Assembly (NCBI GenBank): GCA_003342895.1
Contig: PTFA01000158.1
Coordinates: forward strand, 817,921 to 881,920
Source of the DNA: Casuarius casuarius
Lineage: Eukaryota > Chordata > Aves > Casuariiformes > Casuariidae
Direction of reading: 5' to 3'
DNA: 64,000 nt
Shown here: piece after piece, positions 63,463 to 64,000 of the stretch
How the letters are laid out: each line of letters begins with the position of its first letter
Numbering within the stretch: the stretch's first letter is position 1
The notes under the pieces: generated by a model
Seen by the model: the letters and a program-made list of their open reading frames with translations, nothing else
Database searches by the model: none
What the model was told of the DNA's origin: nothing
Position numbers and translations under genes: made by a program

Positions 63463-64000
63463 TGCGGATAACATAACCACAAAATGAAGACAGACTATAA
63501 TGTTTTGTAGCACCTGAGGAACAGCAAATGTTCCTCAGGGGTTCTTTCCCCATGGCCCAGGTCCACTACTCCAAACAGCAATTATAAGGGATTCTTTTAC
63601 TCACACACTAGGATGAAGGCAGTGTCAGGACATTTACTTCTACCAAGTGTGGCTGAACTACCATTTGGGGAGTATCTGTGTGGATGTCAGGGTTGGGTTC
63701 CTTCCTGCCCATGAAGTCCTCTGCTAAGGTGGCAGTGGAACAGTGTGATAAGTTATATGGGATGCCTCTCAGAGTTATTGTTGCTAAAGGTAAGCAGATA
63801 TCTATACCCTGCTTGTCCTTTGTTCATGTTTTCAGTGAGGATGAGGATGAGAAAGTTATGTTAAATTCTAAATGATATCTACAGGTTTGATATATCACCC
63901 AGCTCCTTGTGCTGAAGCCCGAGACTCAGGCCTGTAATATCCATGTCTTTATCTGATTCAGCTTCTGTGAGGCTGTATAAACATCATTAAAAATTAAACT

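Larger units (their letters stand above)
60861..64000. other. Intergenic right end of the window
   Basis: AT-rich DNA with two CR1-like remnants listed separately. A minus-strand frame at 60797-61132 abuts the enhancer candidate but has no recognised family. PRSS23, expected further right by mammalian synteny, is not seen within the window. Confidence 0.5.

Noticed and set aside
1..64000. CRISPR arrays, operons, plasmid or phage modules, and endogenous retroviral genes
   Set aside because: No regularly spaced repeats, no clustered long ORFs, and no LTR pair or retroviral gene motifs were seen. The window is ordinary amniote intron and intergenic DNA.

Overview
The window is nuclear DNA from an amniote, most likely a bird. 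It is AT-rich and holds one clear gene fragment. Recognisable repeats are sparse and are of the avian or reptilian kind: 3' ends of CR1 LINEs with the ATTCTGTG-type octamer tail, and old tRNA-derived MIR-like SINEs. There are no Alu, L1 or B elements, and there are no operons or prokaryotic features. A turtle or crocodilian cannot be strictly excluded, but the low density of visible repeats favours a bird.

The gene is ME3, mitochondrial NADP-dependent malic enzyme. Its first coding exon lies on the minus strand at 19447-19614. It encodes an Arg-rich mitochondrial leader followed by the ME3-type segment KKRGYDITRNPHLNK, and ends at a consensus splice donor. It sits in a CpG island at about 19165-20060 that is the promoter and 5' UTR. 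The island contains a 36-base assembly gap, a GC box and two YY1-type motifs. One YY1 motif overlaps the start codon. The other overlaps an upstream ATG that opens a 72-codon upstream ORF.

Layout: 1-19446 is the first part of ME3 intron 1, read right to left. By eye I found no second ME3 exon in it. It holds old repeats, short tandem duplications and a hairpin at about 1958-2062. From 20061 to 64000 is upstream flanking sequence, about 44 kb without a recognisable coding exon. In mammals the neighbour upstream of ME3 is PRSS23, transcribed divergently. Its single large coding exon is not in the window, so this stretch is probably the ME3-PRSS23 intergenic interval. It contains one well-preserved CR1 3' end (22358-22826), two weaker minus-strand CR1 ends, plus-strand CR1-like remnants, several MIR-like SINEs, a scattered ancient family carrying near-palindromic TGACTTCAATGG-like cores, microsatellites and small local duplications.

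The most interesting non-repeat segment is about 60430-60860. It is a CpG-retaining island in AT-rich DNA with several forkhead- and homeobox-like motifs, and is a candidate distal enhancer. I saw no novel multi-gene system. Most of the short open frames in this DNA look like chance or repeat-derived frames. All repeat assignments are from memory of consensus sequences, not from a database search.
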